NCBI GenBank assembly: GCA_028023455.1
Contig: JAQFVV010000258.1
Coordinates: 60,001 to 124,000, forward strand
Reading direction: 5' to 3'
DNA: 64,000 nucleotides
Source: Epiperipatus broadwayi
Lineage: Eukaryota > Onychophora > Udeonychophora > Euonychophora > Peripatidae
Shown: piece by piece, positions 1 through 13,370 of the stretch
How the letters are laid out: the number at the start of each line of letters is the position of its first letter
Position numbering within the stretch: position 1 is the first letter of the stretch
Notes under the pieces: generated by a model
Told to the model about the DNA's origin: nothing
The model's input: the letters and a program-made list of their open reading frames with translations, nothing else
Databases searched by the model: none
Position numbers and translations under genes: made by a program

Positions 1-769
1 AGAAATTAAAGCTTTCATAGATTGTTTATTCTATACATTTTAGAAGTCATTAAAATGCCTTACACTTTATTTTGTTTGTTTATAGATATGTTGGATAACT
101 ATATAAATAAAATCAAACACTTGGTTTGTTCTATTAGATATATTTTTTACACTTCTTTAATAGTATAATCATGTAGGAGTTTGATTATAATCAAGAGAAT
201 TGCATTAAGTAACATCATTATCATGAAACATATTAAGAATTAAATATTTTGTCATGCAATAATATCTTTTAAAAATTGAGTTCTTTAGTTATTCCATTAT
301 CATTAAATTTGAACTAGAAGTGTGAATTATGGGATCAATTACAAGTTTTTAGCTAGAGAACAAACCCGAGTGCACATCCAAACAAAAAAGATATATAGTA
401 AAATGTGTAAAAAGATAATATGGATAAAAAATAATATCATTATTAAAAATAATAAAATCAATTTAATAAAATGTGTAAAAAGATAATACGACATAATAAT
501 AATAAAAAAGAGAAATAATATTTTTTTTTCCCCACAACAATGTATCAGAATCAATTCTAGGACCTAGCATTCCAAAGTTGGCCAGTGTACCACTACTCTA
601 AACGACATAAAACATATAAACACTCTAAAACTTCCTGGTAAATATAATTTTATCACATGTCAAATTATTGTAATTATGAGGCAATATTTTTAAAATAAGT
701 TTTATTTTTAAATAAATTATTTCTAGTAATGTATTACTTTTTATATAAATTAGCATATTTAAACAAAAG
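1..769. other. AT-rich intergenic, nothing recognised
   Basis: Low-complexity A+T-rich sequence on both strands. A short reading frame at 339-554 on the minus strand has only hydrophobic, T-rich composition and no recognisable motif. I see no gene, RNA or element end. Confidence 0.6.
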
Positions 770-910
770 TGATTGAAAAATCTAAACATTTTCATTCACA
801 TATAAATTGTATTAATTATAAAATGGCATCAGCCTGTTCGATTTAGTGCAATGGTAGAATATATATGCAGTATAATTCAAGGATCAGGCAATTGTCATAA
901 TATTTAAATA
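770..910 (+). repeat. Dispersed repeat, copy 1 (tRNA-like part)
   Basis: This segment shares its order of blocks with 1655-1855: a stretch ending in ATTAATTATAAAATGGCATC, then a CCTGTT block, then a tRNA-like part with an A-box-like TAGTGCAATGGTAGAA and a weak B-box-like stretch, then a tail ending in TTTAAATAAA. It may be a decayed tRNA-derived SINE. The B box is poor, so the SINE reading is an inference. Confidence 0.45.
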
Positions 911-911
911 A

Positions 912-1645
912 ATGTTGTTGGTTTTTTTTTGCTTTTACATCAATATATTTAATTTTTCCCATTTCAAAATTGTTTTCTTCATATTACTTTTCATTCTTTC
1001 AAACGGTTTAAAGATAGCCACTGCCCCTAGTGGAAAAAATGTGCAGAGACCTAAACTACATGAACTAAAACCTCCAAAAGTATTCAAATTTCAAACAAAA
1101 CTTAACTAAAAGCATCATCACCAAAGAACTTATTTCAAAGACTCCACCTCCTTGCCCTCTGAATTTTCCTCCCTTTCAGGCTGTGGTTTGCTCTATCAAA
1201 GGTAAAAAGCAAGCCAAAAAGAACAACATAACCAATCATAATGCCACTCCAAATACAATGGGAAAAACTAAAATTACTCATCTACAAAAGACAAAAATCA
1301 GCCTGTTGCATCTAAGCATTACTCAGAAATCCCCCCATCCATCCCTGAAACCTCTAAAGACTTAACATATAGCAATTCCTCCAAAGTTAATGTCACATAC
1401 GAAACCTCCTATCAATCCACCAGGGCAACCAAGCCTATCAACATTGCTCCTTACTAAAAACTCTTCTTTGCCTGGACTACACACCCTTTCCATATCCCCT
1501 TCCCATTTTATATGCATTCCCTTCCCCTTCACCATTTTGTGCTTGAATTTCATTTTGCCATGTAATGATCTCTTTGTAAACCTTTTTTAACTGTTGTGTA
1601 TTTTGTCTTTTTGATGAATAAAAGCTTTCATCACTGAGAAAAAAA
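912..1645 (+). mobile_element. Polyadenylated retrocopy or LINE 3' fragment
   Basis: The segment from about 912 to 1645 is clearly richer in C than its surroundings. It ends in AATAAA (1618-1623) followed about 15 bases later by an A-run at 1640-1648, the layout of a reverse-transcribed polyadenylated RNA. Plus-strand frames at 1183-1365 and 1390-1590 are Pro/Ser/Thr/Lys-rich but match no domain I know. It sits between copies 1 and 2 of a dispersed repeat. It could also be a LINE ORF1/3' UTR piece or the last exon of a host gene; no target duplication was found. Confidence 0.4.
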
Positions 1646-1649
1646 AAAT

Positions 1650-1945
1650 TACAATCAGAAAGTGTTTCTAACAATGAAGTAATTCAAAAATTAAATGTTT
1701 ACATACAAATGTTATTAATCATTGTGACAAAATGGTGTTGGCCTGTTTACTTTAGTACAATAATAAAAGTATATATGTAATGTATTTTATGCTCGAGTTT
1801 CAAATTTCAAAGCTTACACAATTGTTGCAATAAGTTTAAATAAAGAAGTATTTCTCTCATATTTACACTCAGAACATATTTCTAACAATGAAGTGACTCA
1901 AAAATCTAAACATTTACATATAAATTTTATTAATTATCTCGGTAC
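1650..1945 (+). repeat. Dispersed repeat, copies 2 and 3
   Basis: Two direct copies follow each other. One starts near 1655 (TTTCTAACAATGAAGTAATT) and one near 1876 (TTTCTAACAATGAAGTGACT). The first contains the tRNA-like part with a B-box-like GAGTTTCAAATTTC near 1796. The second ends soon after its shared 5' block. Both resemble 770-910. Confidence 0.5.
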
Positions 1946-2689
1946 TCCCATGATGATGCACCTTTGTGCCCTGCACAACATGCACCCTCACATGCAGTGG
2001 CCCTGGTTTTCATGATATTACAATAAGTTTTCATAAAATTAAATAGATTCTATATTCTAATAATAGGCATGTGACTAACTACCATACATAAATTTAGCCT
2101 TAATTACATTATTGTTATTTGATTTCTGAATAAAAATTTCCATCAACATTACAGTTTATGCAAAATATTAATTATTTCAAAGAATCACTAACAGTAATCG
2201 AGATAAAAGCAAAATACTATACTTTAACTGTAAATAAATGTCAATTATTTTATATAGCGCAAAGCTTTACAAACTGTAATATTTTAAACAACATTAAACT
2301 GTTGCACATGCGCTTTGGATTTTAACTATAAAATGAATGAATACAAACACTTCAAACACATGATAAAGTCTTTGGAAAAGACAGAATGACCAAGTCCAAT
2401 ATGGTGTTTTTTTCAGTTGGACAGGTTAAAATAATGTTAAAAACTTATTAGTGAATACTAATTTCATAAATAAATAAATTTAAATTCATTGATTATATTT
2501 ACCTCATTACACAAAAATTTTGAAATGTTAAATAATAAAAATTCAAATATCTGTAATGAACTTTAAATTGCATCATTTTTAATACATTGGAAGCTAACAG
2601 TAAAAAAAAAAAAAGCTTTACAAACTTTTTTATTAATAAATATCTACATTGATTTGGAAAATTAATTAACTCTCCTGTACTCTGACAGA
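1946..2689. other. AT-rich intergenic with one GC-richer patch
   Basis: A patch at about 1950-2015 is richer in C and G than its surroundings (CCCTGCACAACATGCACCCT), but I do not recognise it. The rest is A+T-rich with no gene or repeat end seen. Confidence 0.5.
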
Positions 2690-3320
2690 TTTCTTTGTTC
2701 TTACTAGATTTAAGCTTACAACTTTCACCTTAATATCAAACCATTATTATCTATCAGAATATAATAAATTTGATCCAATTTGATAAATATTTTAGTTTAA
2801 AAATTAAATAAATTTTAAAAAATCACATTTGATTTTTGAAATTATTTTAAAAATTAGATTTTAATCAAAACAAAGCAAGGTCGAACCATCAAATTTCAGG
2901 TAGAGCAGATTGAATTTGCAAAATGAATGAAACCTTCTTTGTTTGATGTTTATTTTAAAAATCTAAATGAAATATTTTTAATATCTAGTAAATTTATCAA
3001 TTTATGCTTTAAAAGTTTAATTTTTTTTTGTAATTTTTACAATATCACTAAATGTTATAACAGACTGTTTATTGACAACATTTCTAGACAGTTGTATTTC
3101 CTGTGACTGTAATCTTTATGGTAACATTACATAGATTATATTGTTTTACATTTAAAAATAAAACACTTCTGTAAAAAATAAATATGTAATAATTTATATT
3201 TTAATTTCTAATAATTATTACACAATTATGATACAAAAACAATCATAAACTTTTCCCAAAATAAATTTTTAGACCATTGTAATATTTTCTCAAAGTAATC
3301 TTGCAAAGTTCAAGATGGCC
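2690..3320 (+). repeat. Old dispersed repeat, copy A
   Basis: About 600 bp that aligns in order, with gaps, to 28640-29230. Shared blocks include a TTAAACCATTATTA-like stretch, a TTTTAATCAAAACTA-like stretch, TATGCTTTAAAAGTTTAA, and an AATAATTTATA/TTTCTAATAA pair. Divergence is high, so this is an ancient interspersed repeat. Ends are approximate and no coding capacity is visible. Confidence 0.5.
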
Positions 3321-6034
3321 AAATATACAATGGGCATCAATCACCATGGAGTTTAAAAAACTTTGAAATTACCATTTATTCGATTATCCTGACAGCTTTT
3401 AAATTTTTTTGAAATTAAAATATTAATAAAAAATATATGTGAATTTTAACATGGTAAAAAAAAATATTAGCAAAATTTCTCAGAGAGGGAGAAAAATGCA
3501 AATTAAATTTCTAGATTTCTTGTGCATGGGTCCATCATCTGAAATAATGGAATGGTTAAGTAAAAATAAAAAATAAAATCTTTAAATCCCTTACCTACTT
3601 ATATTTACTTGAAATTTTACATTACTAAATGGAAAAAAAAAATCATTATAAAAATTTAAGCTCCTTTAAATGCTTTTTAAAAATTGATCTAATTTATAAA
3701 TGATTACTTCACAAAATTCGTTTGTTAACATGAAGGTAAACAGCACAGAATTGCAAACTTTTTACTAAAAAAAAAAATTTCCACAGAGTTAAGAATTATG
3801 AATAAACTGACATGATCTTTTAACAATCCAATTTCATCAGAAAAACACTGTAATGAATTAGTTGTATAACTTTGTGTTACATTAAAACTGTCACCAATTC
3901 TTTTATTTTTCTTTCCAAAAATGAGCTTTTAGCATTAAATTGCAATTAGTCTATCATATAGAATGGCAAATATATATATATATATATCTCATACAGCTTT
4001 TAGTGAATTAACTTTTCTCATATAAAATTGTGTATAATCAAATAACATACACTATCCTGCTTAGATATTTAAATTGTCACAATTCCAATGTTTTTTTTTT
4101 AAAAAAACTAACTTTTAGCAAAGAACACAAATGCTTTTAATTGTAGTTATCAAAAAAATTGTGTTATGTATATGATACTGATTTACCATGTCAGGATACA
4201 GTTAAGTGTCTAAAACAAAGTGCTTAAATATTAAATCTGTCAATGTTTTATTTCTGATTTTATTTTTATTTGAAAAAAAAAAAGTTTCATCATAAAATTG
4301 TAAATGTTTTGATGTCTGCTATAAAATAGAATAGAAAATAACTACATATTTATATAATTTAGAGATAAATTAAACTTCATTAAAAAGTTGTTGTATATGT
4401 GATATTGATGCATTACATTGTTACATCAAGTACTTAGTGCAACTATGCTAGGGTGTGAACACTGCTATTTCTTCTTTTATTGCATATTTTGCTTTCAGTT
4501 GTCACACAGGCTTACAAATAAATTAAACAGCATCATAAAAAATGTGTTATTGATAATATATGTATGTTTTTGATCTTTTCTAGCCCGATATCATAGTTTT
4601 CTGATATTAGAGATTGCTACTATATACTTTTTCTAATGTCTTTTGTTCTGAAACAAAATTTTTAATATAAATTTGCAATTTTTTTGATTTTATATATTGT
4701 ATATAGTTGAAATTTTATATGTATTACAAATAATCATATTTATACAGTTAAACATATTTTGATTATTCTACTTCTTAATTAAAGTTTAGGACTTTGTAAA
4801 TATTTTTGTGATGTGATGTCATCTGATCTAAAACTGCTCAAAAAATTAGAAGGCCTCAAATTCATGCAGTTTGGAATAGCAATTGTCTACGAGTATATAT
4901 TTATTTAAATGATTTCTTATGAATAAAAATTTTTTATTATTAAGTGCTATCAAGACAATATCAATTCCGATCAATTAAATGAGTAATACCTTTCCAGAAT
5001 GACTTATTATATGTTCCATTTTTCAGCCAACTCAAAAGTACATTCGTTATAAAGTCCATCCAACTCATGGTCATCTTGATTTACAAATCACATTTCCAAG
5101 CATTATATACTTTTCCAATGAATTTGATCGTTAATTATTTTTTTTAAAAAAATAGCACTATGAACAAGCAGTTAAAAACAATAACAAAGAATTTAGTAAA
5201 AAAAAAAGCAGCCGAAGTGTATTAAAAATATTTAAAAAAATATTTCATCACTATAATAAGATATTGCCTACTTTAGAAGTTATCTGGAGGAGTTACAAAT
5301 ACATTTCTTCTATGGTGAAAAAAAAAAAGTTTTATATAAATGCTTACAGAAGAAAAATAAAGCAGATGTTAAAAAAAAAATTATACTAAAAATATACAAG
5401 TTGTTTAAATTTTTTTAAAAAAGGATTTTGTTTAAACTATATATTATAATAATTTATATAAAAAAGTCTATCGTCGTAGTTATTATTTCTAAATGATAGT
5501 CTAAAAAAAAAATAATAATCTCAGCATGCATCAATACAACTAATATATGTTAACAAGTGAGTCATACTCTCTCCCTCTCTCTATTGATAATGAGGCCTGG
5601 GTTAATGGAGTGGAATTTTTTGTCCCAATTTTTTTAACAAACACAATCAAATAACTCAAGGATTGCGAGAACTTCATAAATTTTTCAGACTAATGCTATA
5701 AATATCTATCTACATTATGCTTAAAAAAATTCCAATATAATTAAAGAATAAATAAATAAAGATCTTGAAAAAAGTTCTGAGGATTAATTTTTAATCTAAA
5801 AAAAGATTAGAAGCAATTAAAAAGATTCATTTTATTTATTAATGAAAAATAAGTTAGCAGTTTTAAAAATGCCATTACCTAACACTTCATTGTACATCAT
5901 TATCATATGTAGGGTATATCATATGAAAAATATAATTGTTTGTGCATAATGAATTCATTATATATAAACACTCATATGCAATTAAACATTATAATTGCTT
6001 TGTGAGTACATTTAACAGGTATTTATTAAATAAA
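3321..6034. other. AT-rich intergenic, nothing recognised
   Basis: Long A+T-rich stretch with many homopolymer A and T runs and a short (TA)n at 3970-3987. No long frame, RNA gene or element terminus is apparent. Confidence 0.55.
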
Positions 6035-6170
6035 AATCAGAGAGTTGGGCACGTAAAAGATCGTGTGATATTATAAAGCACTATAAGTGAAAAGTGGGGC
6101 TTTGATCCAAGAACTTTTTAACTATCAAGTCCATTGTTTTATTACTACACTAAACATTCAGATTAATGGT
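6035..6170 (-). mobile_element. tRNA-derived SINE remnant
   Basis: Read on the minus strand, it begins with an A-box-like TAGTGTAGTAATAAAACAAT and continues to a B-box-like CTTGGATCAAAGCCCC, followed by a unique tail. The spacing suits an internal Pol III promoter of a tRNA-derived head. No target duplication was identified, so this is an old copy. Confidence 0.45.
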
Positions 6171-7699
6171 TTAAAGCAATTAAAAAATATATATTAAAGT
6201 GACAAAAAAAAAGTTTTTTAAATATTTATTTTATTAGAAAACCATTTTATGTGCATTTATTGTATTAATGCACTAAACATCAAATGAGCACGAACAATAC
6301 ATTGATTTTGCAACTAAAAGAAACGAAATTTTAGGTGCAGTCTAGGAAAAATTATAAAAAGCATGTGAGGTTTTACTATATGGAGTAATATGTGTGTATG
6401 TGCCAATAAATAATTTGCCAAGGTTACGAACAAATGGCTAATGACTTGGATTTAATAAATAACAATATAATCATTTTAAGGATAATGCAATGCTTATTAT
6501 TTTGTGTTGGATAAATTCTTAAACCTCATAACTTGCCAAGGATTATTTATCTAAATAAACTTCAAATATTTAAAAGAAAAAGAAATAAACTCTTGGGATT
6601 ATTCTACTTTTGAAAAATATCATTTCATGAATTTCCTATGCGTGAATTTAGCAAAAAAGCTAGGATAATTAAACCCTATGGGTATGGACTTTAATATTTG
6701 TTACTCAATTGATAGGTTTTGTGTCTTATTTATTTCATAATTATTTATATTATTGTTTTTAATGTCATTTAATGTATATATAATTCTAAAAGGTACTTGG
6801 GGAAATACTGTCCTGCCACTGCTAAACTTTTACTTAATGGTTTGTTTTCATTCTTTAATAAATGATTGTAAGTATAATAATTAAATATATATACGATAAA
6901 GAAATGATTATTATTTAGGATAGGAAACGTTGTTCATAAAATAACAATTATAATAAATTGATTATCTTATTTAGAATATAAATGATCAGTAAGCAAACTA
7001 AAACAGATTCACATTTTATTTTGCGTATTTAAAATATATATTGTTTATTGAAGACAACAAATCAATATTTTTTTGTGGTAAATATGTGCAAGGTCTTAGC
7101 ATCATATTATAGTTAAAACAATTAGAACATTTTAGAATAAACTATTTCAAAACTCTTAAATACATTGTCTTATTATTTATTTTGTAAATAAAATTGTTTT
7201 ATTTATTAAATTCAATTTAATAGACTTATTTCATTTGGTAGGTATATGATATAACTATAATAATTCAGTCTCTATACAATTATAAAAATTTAAAATTTAA
7301 TTAGTAAAATAATATACTGTACCATTTATATATATATATATATGGTACAAGAGTATTGGCATTGAAAAATCCCAAATATTAAAAGAGAGAGAGAGAAAAT
7401 CGTTTATATAATGTTTTGTTGTTATATGTAACTTTTTTTTTGGGTTGGATGAAGTTATTTCTTTTTATATACAATGAAGATTATATTAAAAAAAAAAAAA
7501 AGAATAATAACACACAGATTACTAATGAAGGTAAAATTAGAAGGTATGACATTTTAATTATAGGAAAATGCTAATTTCCTTTAATTAAAACATAGCCACT
7601 GAGGGAGTTATCAGAAATGAATTTTGCAAATCAAAATTCCAAAGAAATGTTAAAAAGTAATTCTGTACAAAAGAAAAGAGAAAGGTGAGAATAGAATCT
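6171..7699. other. AT-rich intergenic, nothing recognised
   Basis: A+T-rich sequence with short (TA)n at about 7326-7343 and a GAGAGAGAGA run near 7385. No feature supported. Confidence 0.55.
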
Positions 7700-8100
7700 G
7701 CATGGTAAGATGAAAATTGGTTGGGATATACAAAAAAAGAAAGGAGATTGTTGGAAAGGGACTTGTCTTGTGGTTTTTTTTTTTTTATTATGGAGAGAGT
7801 CAACACTTGAGTTAAATGAAACTTGTATTGTCCCAAATGAAGATGTAATAGAAATGTTTCACCAGAGATTTATTTGTGTGTTGAACTGTCACACAATGTC
7901 TGAGTAGAAACAGAGTGTCCGCTGATGTGTTCTTTCCATATTAAATCTAAACCAATGTCCTAATTAGAACTGTTGCCTTTCTTAAACCAGAAAGTGAACA
8001 ACTTTGCAAGAACAAAACCCATATTTTAAACCATAGATTTCTTTGGACACAAAGCCATGCATAACCTTAGAATGAACTGTTAAAAATAAAGACAGTAAAC
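7700..8100 (+). other. Possible transcript 3' end
   Basis: The sequence from about 7700 to 8100 is less A+T-rich than its surroundings. It ends with AATAAA at 8085-8090 followed by an A-rich run (8099-8108). A 65-residue frame at 7710-7907 (LELNETCIVPNEDVIEMF region) has balanced composition but no known domain. It could be the terminal exon of an unseen gene, a retrocopy, or chance. Confidence 0.25.
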
Positions 8101-10086
8101 AAAAAAAGAAAAGTTTGAGAAGTGAATGGATCTTCGATAAAGAGACTGATTAAGTAACATTAATAGTGTATATAAAATATTAATTACTTGCTTATTATAT
8201 ATCCTATCTGTTTAATGTGTGTGTTTCTGTTAATACTCACTTATTCAATAAATCGCTTTTCATGATATAATTTGTTCATTGTATATCTATTTTTTTTTTT
8301 TTTTGTAATTATTCAGTGTTGCCAACAAACTAATTTGAGATTATCTGGGTTTTTTTTATAATGCCAATACTTCTTTATAGGTTATAACCTCAGGAAATTG
8401 CTATTAAGAAAAGGAGAAACTAAGTCCTAAAATTAATTGAAACAATTACATTTATTAATCGCCCCGGATCCGTGGGTTATATAACACTGGCACCAACTAA
8501 ATAAATTAATAACTTGTGTGGTGAGCAATTATATAATAAAAAAACAATAATGAATTAAGTGGGTTGACCTAGAAATGTAGTTCCATTCTGTGAAAATCTC
8601 TAATATGAAGAATGAATAAATGCAGATATAGCTTGACTAACAAATATATTAGTAATTTACGATATATAAAGCCTAAATTGACTTGAAAATGGTATAATGC
8701 ATTTTATTATTTTATTGGAGTTCAACAATTATCAAAAATGAAACTAATATTTTCATACACAGCAATTGGTATTATTCAAACATAAAGAGTTAGTCGATAA
8801 ATTTTTGATACAAACTTTATATGTAATCCCCAAGCTTAAATAATTTTATTAATCCATTAACATTTATTTTAGTATATAGTAATAAAAGGATTATTTGGTT
8901 AATTAATACTGATATAAACCATTACCTAATATAGCCATTATAAATTTTCAAATGAGTTATTTTTATTTAATGTATTACAATTTGACATCCAGTTGAATTA
9001 TTCGTTTAATAAATAAATCTTACTAATAGCTTTTAAACTTTATTCTAATACATATTTTTTGAATTACTTTATTAGTAGGGCTTAAATAAAATTATTGCTT
9101 AAATTTATTTTGTTATAGATTTGGCTTGTCCAATTTGTGTGGTTCTTAATGTGAGTTGGCCCATTTATACTGTTACAGATTTCATATCCCAAAAGACTTG
9201 GGATATGAAGGACTTGTCAATTCCAGGCACACTAATACCCAACACCGGAGTGTGATTAGACCTATAGTCTAAAAAATGAGTTTACTAGTGAGGATATCAA
9301 GTTAAATAAAGTTAAAAATATTATTAAAAATGTTTGCAAAAGCTGGCCATAATAAATAACTCAGCTATAAATATTTAAAAGAATGTTTAAAAAGTTCAAT
9401 TTTAATAGTTTTAAACTTATAGTTAATGTTATATTTAAATTTATAATCATATTTAACAGTCATAATCAATATCATATATTTTTAAAAAAGTAAGTTTTAT
9501 GGTAGTGAAAGTTGTATTTGATTCTATATTTCTTAAATTATTTTTCCAATTTTTTTTATAATTGTATTATTTTATCCAATACATTAAGGGTAGCAATTTA
9601 TTTATTCCCAGAAAAAGAAAAATCGGATAGTCTGTCTTGATTATTAATCATGTGACTTATATAATATAGAGTTACACACTTGCTTGCTAGAATTTATTAG
9701 TAAAGTTTAAAATATTGTAGAATTGCATTATAGAGTTAAATGTAATTATTACCTATCATAAAGCAAATAATAAATATTAAGTTAATTATCGTATAAAATG
9801 TTTTAAATAATGTAATATAGACGAATGCAGTTAATAAAAAAGTTAAATATTTTATTAAAATAAAAATAGATAAATTAAATATTAAAAGTGGGATAAACTC
9901 ATTAAATATTGTTTTAAAAGTTATTTTAAAGGTATTTGATTAATTTAGTAAGATAATAATTGATCTAAAAGTAATATTTTTAAATATTTTTTAAAGTTTT
10001 AATATGTCATAATTCTTATTTTGAAATTTAATTGTGTAAAACTGAAACATATGCAAATTTGGTATCGAACTAAAAGTAAGAATCAA
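8101..10086. other. AT-rich intergenic with one strong hairpin
   Basis: No gene seen. Positions 9181-9209 hold a perfect 12-bp stem (TTCATATCCCAA) with a five-base loop, in slightly GC-richer surroundings (9120-9280). A short GC-richer patch also lies at 8460-8500. Neither is recognisable. Confidence 0.5.
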
Positions 10087-10147
10087 CCAATAGGATAAGG
10101 TATTCTTACAGGGTATAAATACCATTGCAGTTGATTTATCAGTCAGT
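10087..10147 (+). promoter_or_regulatory. Candidate Pol II core promoter
   Basis: In order, there is a CCAAT box (10087-10091), a TATA box TATAAATA inside GGGTATAAATACC (10114-10121), and two overlapping TCAGT initiator-like sites (10139-10143 and 10143-10147). The A of the initiator is 27 or 31 bases from the first T of TATAAATA, the usual metazoan distance. A possible splice donor, AAG|GTGATT, lies at about 10193. The promoter of an unseen LTR element is an alternative; no LTR pair was found. Confidence 0.45.
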
Positions 10148-13100
10148 GATTAATAATGTTTTAAAGGTAGCTGAATCATATCAGAAGCTATCAAGGTGAT
10201 TGTAATTTTAATTTTATTATTTTAGTCAATTTTAGTGCTCTCTTATAATTTTATTTGAAAAAATTAATAGGTATTATTTTAAAAAAGCATTTTGCAAAAA
10301 GAGAGTGTAAACTAAAATGTTTTAATAACTTCATTTAATATGTGCTAGTTTTTTAAGTTTTCTTACCAAGAGTATTTTGTCAAAAATCTAATATATAACT
10401 TCGCGATAATAAAATGAATATACCAAGAAGTAAAATATATTCAATTTATAATATTTTAAAAATGTATATAATATTAGTTGATACTACAGTTTCATTGGTG
10501 CTGAACAAGAGGACTGTTCTAATGAATAAAATAGCAGTATGGACATTATACAAGAAACTTAAATGGAAAAACTGTTTGCCGTCTAAAAGTAAAGATGTAT
10601 TATTTTATATAGTAAGATAAGCTTGTCCAAAGTTAAGAAACAATATGACAAGTATACTTTATGATAATTTTATAGAAATATCATATTAAAAGTAAATGTT
10701 ATATCATTTGTGAAGGAAACATTAAATAATTCTACAAGAAATTATTTTAAGATAAAAAAACTCATGTAGAATATTTACTAAGGAGTATATAGTATAAAAA
10801 AACCTAAAGTCTAAAAGGGTTAATACGCACTTATAAAAGTTTGTTTGGAAAACCTGAAAATTAAGATAATAATTAAACGCTGAAAATAAGTACTAAATGG
10901 AAATAAATTTACTAAGGAAGAAACCTATAAAGAAAGTAAATATATGATTAAATAAAAAGATGGAACCATGGAAATATATTTATATTGCGCAAAAGTTTAT
11001 CGGATAGAATAAGTTAAGCCAAACGGAATATAGTACGCCGATATGGGAAATTGAAGAAGCTTCATGGGATTATTATAGTATTATAATTTCAATAATTATC
11101 TTCTGGACTATGGAATCCATAAACTATTAATCTATAAACTCTTATAGGACAGATTGATAATTATTTTGTTTAATTTTCAAGATTTAAAAAGACATCATAT
11201 TTTTTTTTTTACTACTATGTATTTTTTTAAAAATTGCTCACTGCCGCCCGTCCAACAAATTGTCTTGTTCATCGCCATAGCAATGGGGGAAGGTGAAGGC
11301 TCTTGAAAAAATAAAGCGCTCTTGAAGAGAACATTTAAAAAAAAAAAAACTCTCGAGAAAATAATGAACTTTTTTTTTTAACTTTATCAAGGACCTTCAT
11401 CAATTGAAGAGTTAATTGAAGATATACATAATTATAGTCTTGATTTTTTTTTATTTATTAACTTATTTTAAAATGAAAATTTTTGATTAATAAGGATAGG
11501 AACATGAATATTAATTATTTATGGTATTAGAATCCTATAGTATAATATTTAATAATTTAAATTGGAACATTTAAATAGAAGCATGGATGTTTTTTTTTTT
11601 ATGTATGCGATGTTATATCTAGTTGGAGAAAAGAAGACTGCAAAAAGTGATAATGATGAGCTAATGTCACTTGGTAACAACTAATGAATATTGATAATTT
11701 TATAATGTATCTTTTGTTTCTTTTTAGACTGCCTATGAATAATAATGAATGAAGTATAAATGTTTTAATTATATGTAAATGCATTTTATACAACATTTTA
11801 AAACATTGTGAGATCAGGATTTATTTGGAATATGCATACTATGATTTTCTAATAGTAATATAACCCAACATGATAATAAATATTTGTGTGATTCTTTGTA
11901 AAAAACTTTCATATTATTGGATGTTCAAGTATTATCTGATTAGTTTGTATATGGTTTAGAATATAGAATAAGAAAGTAAAGAAAACTTTTCTTATGGATT
12001 AGTAAGATTGCTCTAATTATAGTTGAATTTTATTATTTGAATATGCAAGCTAGTAATTTGTCGATGTAAGACCTGATAAATCTTTAGAAAATAAGAATAG
12101 GATAGTGACCTGGTATTAGTAATATGGTGAGCATGGATCCAGGAGATTATTAAGTTAGGATATTTAGGGAATAGAAAACAGTATTTTATAATATTTGTAG
12201 ATGTGCAATGCAGTTAACAAAGCCCTGCAATTATTTACTTATTTTGGACAGAGTTTTATTTTCTTGGAGTATTGATGTTCAATAAAGTTGAAGGAATAGC
12301 TTGACATCATTTATAGTATTTGAGGACATTAGATAGAATAGGTCATGCCTCTAGTTTTATAAATACACTGTGCCATGATATTTCGATATGAGTTATGAGT
12401 TATACTCTAGTTTTTCTTCCCTATCCTTCAAATCTATTCGCTATCTAGATTTCCAAAAAGTAGCTACATCATACAGTATGTTATATTTAAAAGAAAATAA
12501 TAGATGATTTAGAGTTTAAGATATGCAATTGTTTGGAATGAGATGAGTTCATTTACTTGTATGAAGAAATAGAATTTGTATGAATTGGAATTGAAAATCC
12601 AATGGACTTCAAATGAAAGAATCATAAAATATATTATAGATTTATTTTATTTTGGAAATAAATATAAGATCTTAAGAATAAAATATGTAAAGCAAAGTTG
12701 CTTTTGAAATATTAAATAATATTAAAATATTTATTTCAATTTTTTAAAAATGAGTACTGCGTATTTTTAATATAATGCTATAAAGTAAAAACGATCTACA
12801 CAATAAGTTTAGGTACAATTTATATTTATTCAATAATAGAGAATGTATCAGTAGTTATAATTATATAGTATTCTAATATTGTTAAAATGGAATGTATTAT
12901 AGTTAATAAATACAGTGTTGTGAACAATAGTATCCATGATTTAGAAATAAATTATCAATAGATATTTTACATGATATCGTTAATATTGCTAAAGTGAAAT
13001 TGTCTAGTAAAAAAAGATATCCATGTTCTCGATTAGTATTATTTTATGTTTATCCATACTACATTTCTATGGATTTTTAATAAATAAAAAAAGATGCATA

Positions 13101-13370
13101 CTTGAATAATAGCTAACGGATGTAAAAAATATTTTGAGTAAGCATTAAATAAATGTAATTTTTTTTATATAAGATTGATCAAACAGGGATTAATAATATT
13201 GTATTATTTTATCACTTTTTTTTTTATTTAAGTCAGAGTAAAGACTTAACGAGGTTCGAATATAAAGAATGTATAATGGTACAAATCTTTAAGATGTTTT
13301 AAATGTACATATTGTAAATAAGTTGTTATGTTGTTAATGTAATAATAAACTTTGTTAAATTTGTTTATTC
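10148..13370 (+). ncRNA. Candidate long non-coding transcription unit
   Basis: The segment lies between the promoter-like cluster and an AATAAA (13344-13349) that is followed by a GT-rich stretch (13375-13400), a plausible cleavage and polyadenylation site. Within it G exceeds C on the plus strand in lines I counted by hand (for example 16 G to 4 C in 12121-12180 and 14 to 4 in 12241-12300). Such skew is often seen in transcribed DNA. The longest frame (68 codons, 10414-10620) has no recognised motif. This is an inference with no homology support. Confidence 0.25.

Noticed and set aside
3830-3850. Reverse-strand CTGATGA
   Set aside because: Isolated box without the remaining core.
10414-10620. 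68-codon frame in the candidate transcript
   Set aside because: No recognisable motif and a length expected by chance; the transcript, if real, is more likely non-coding.
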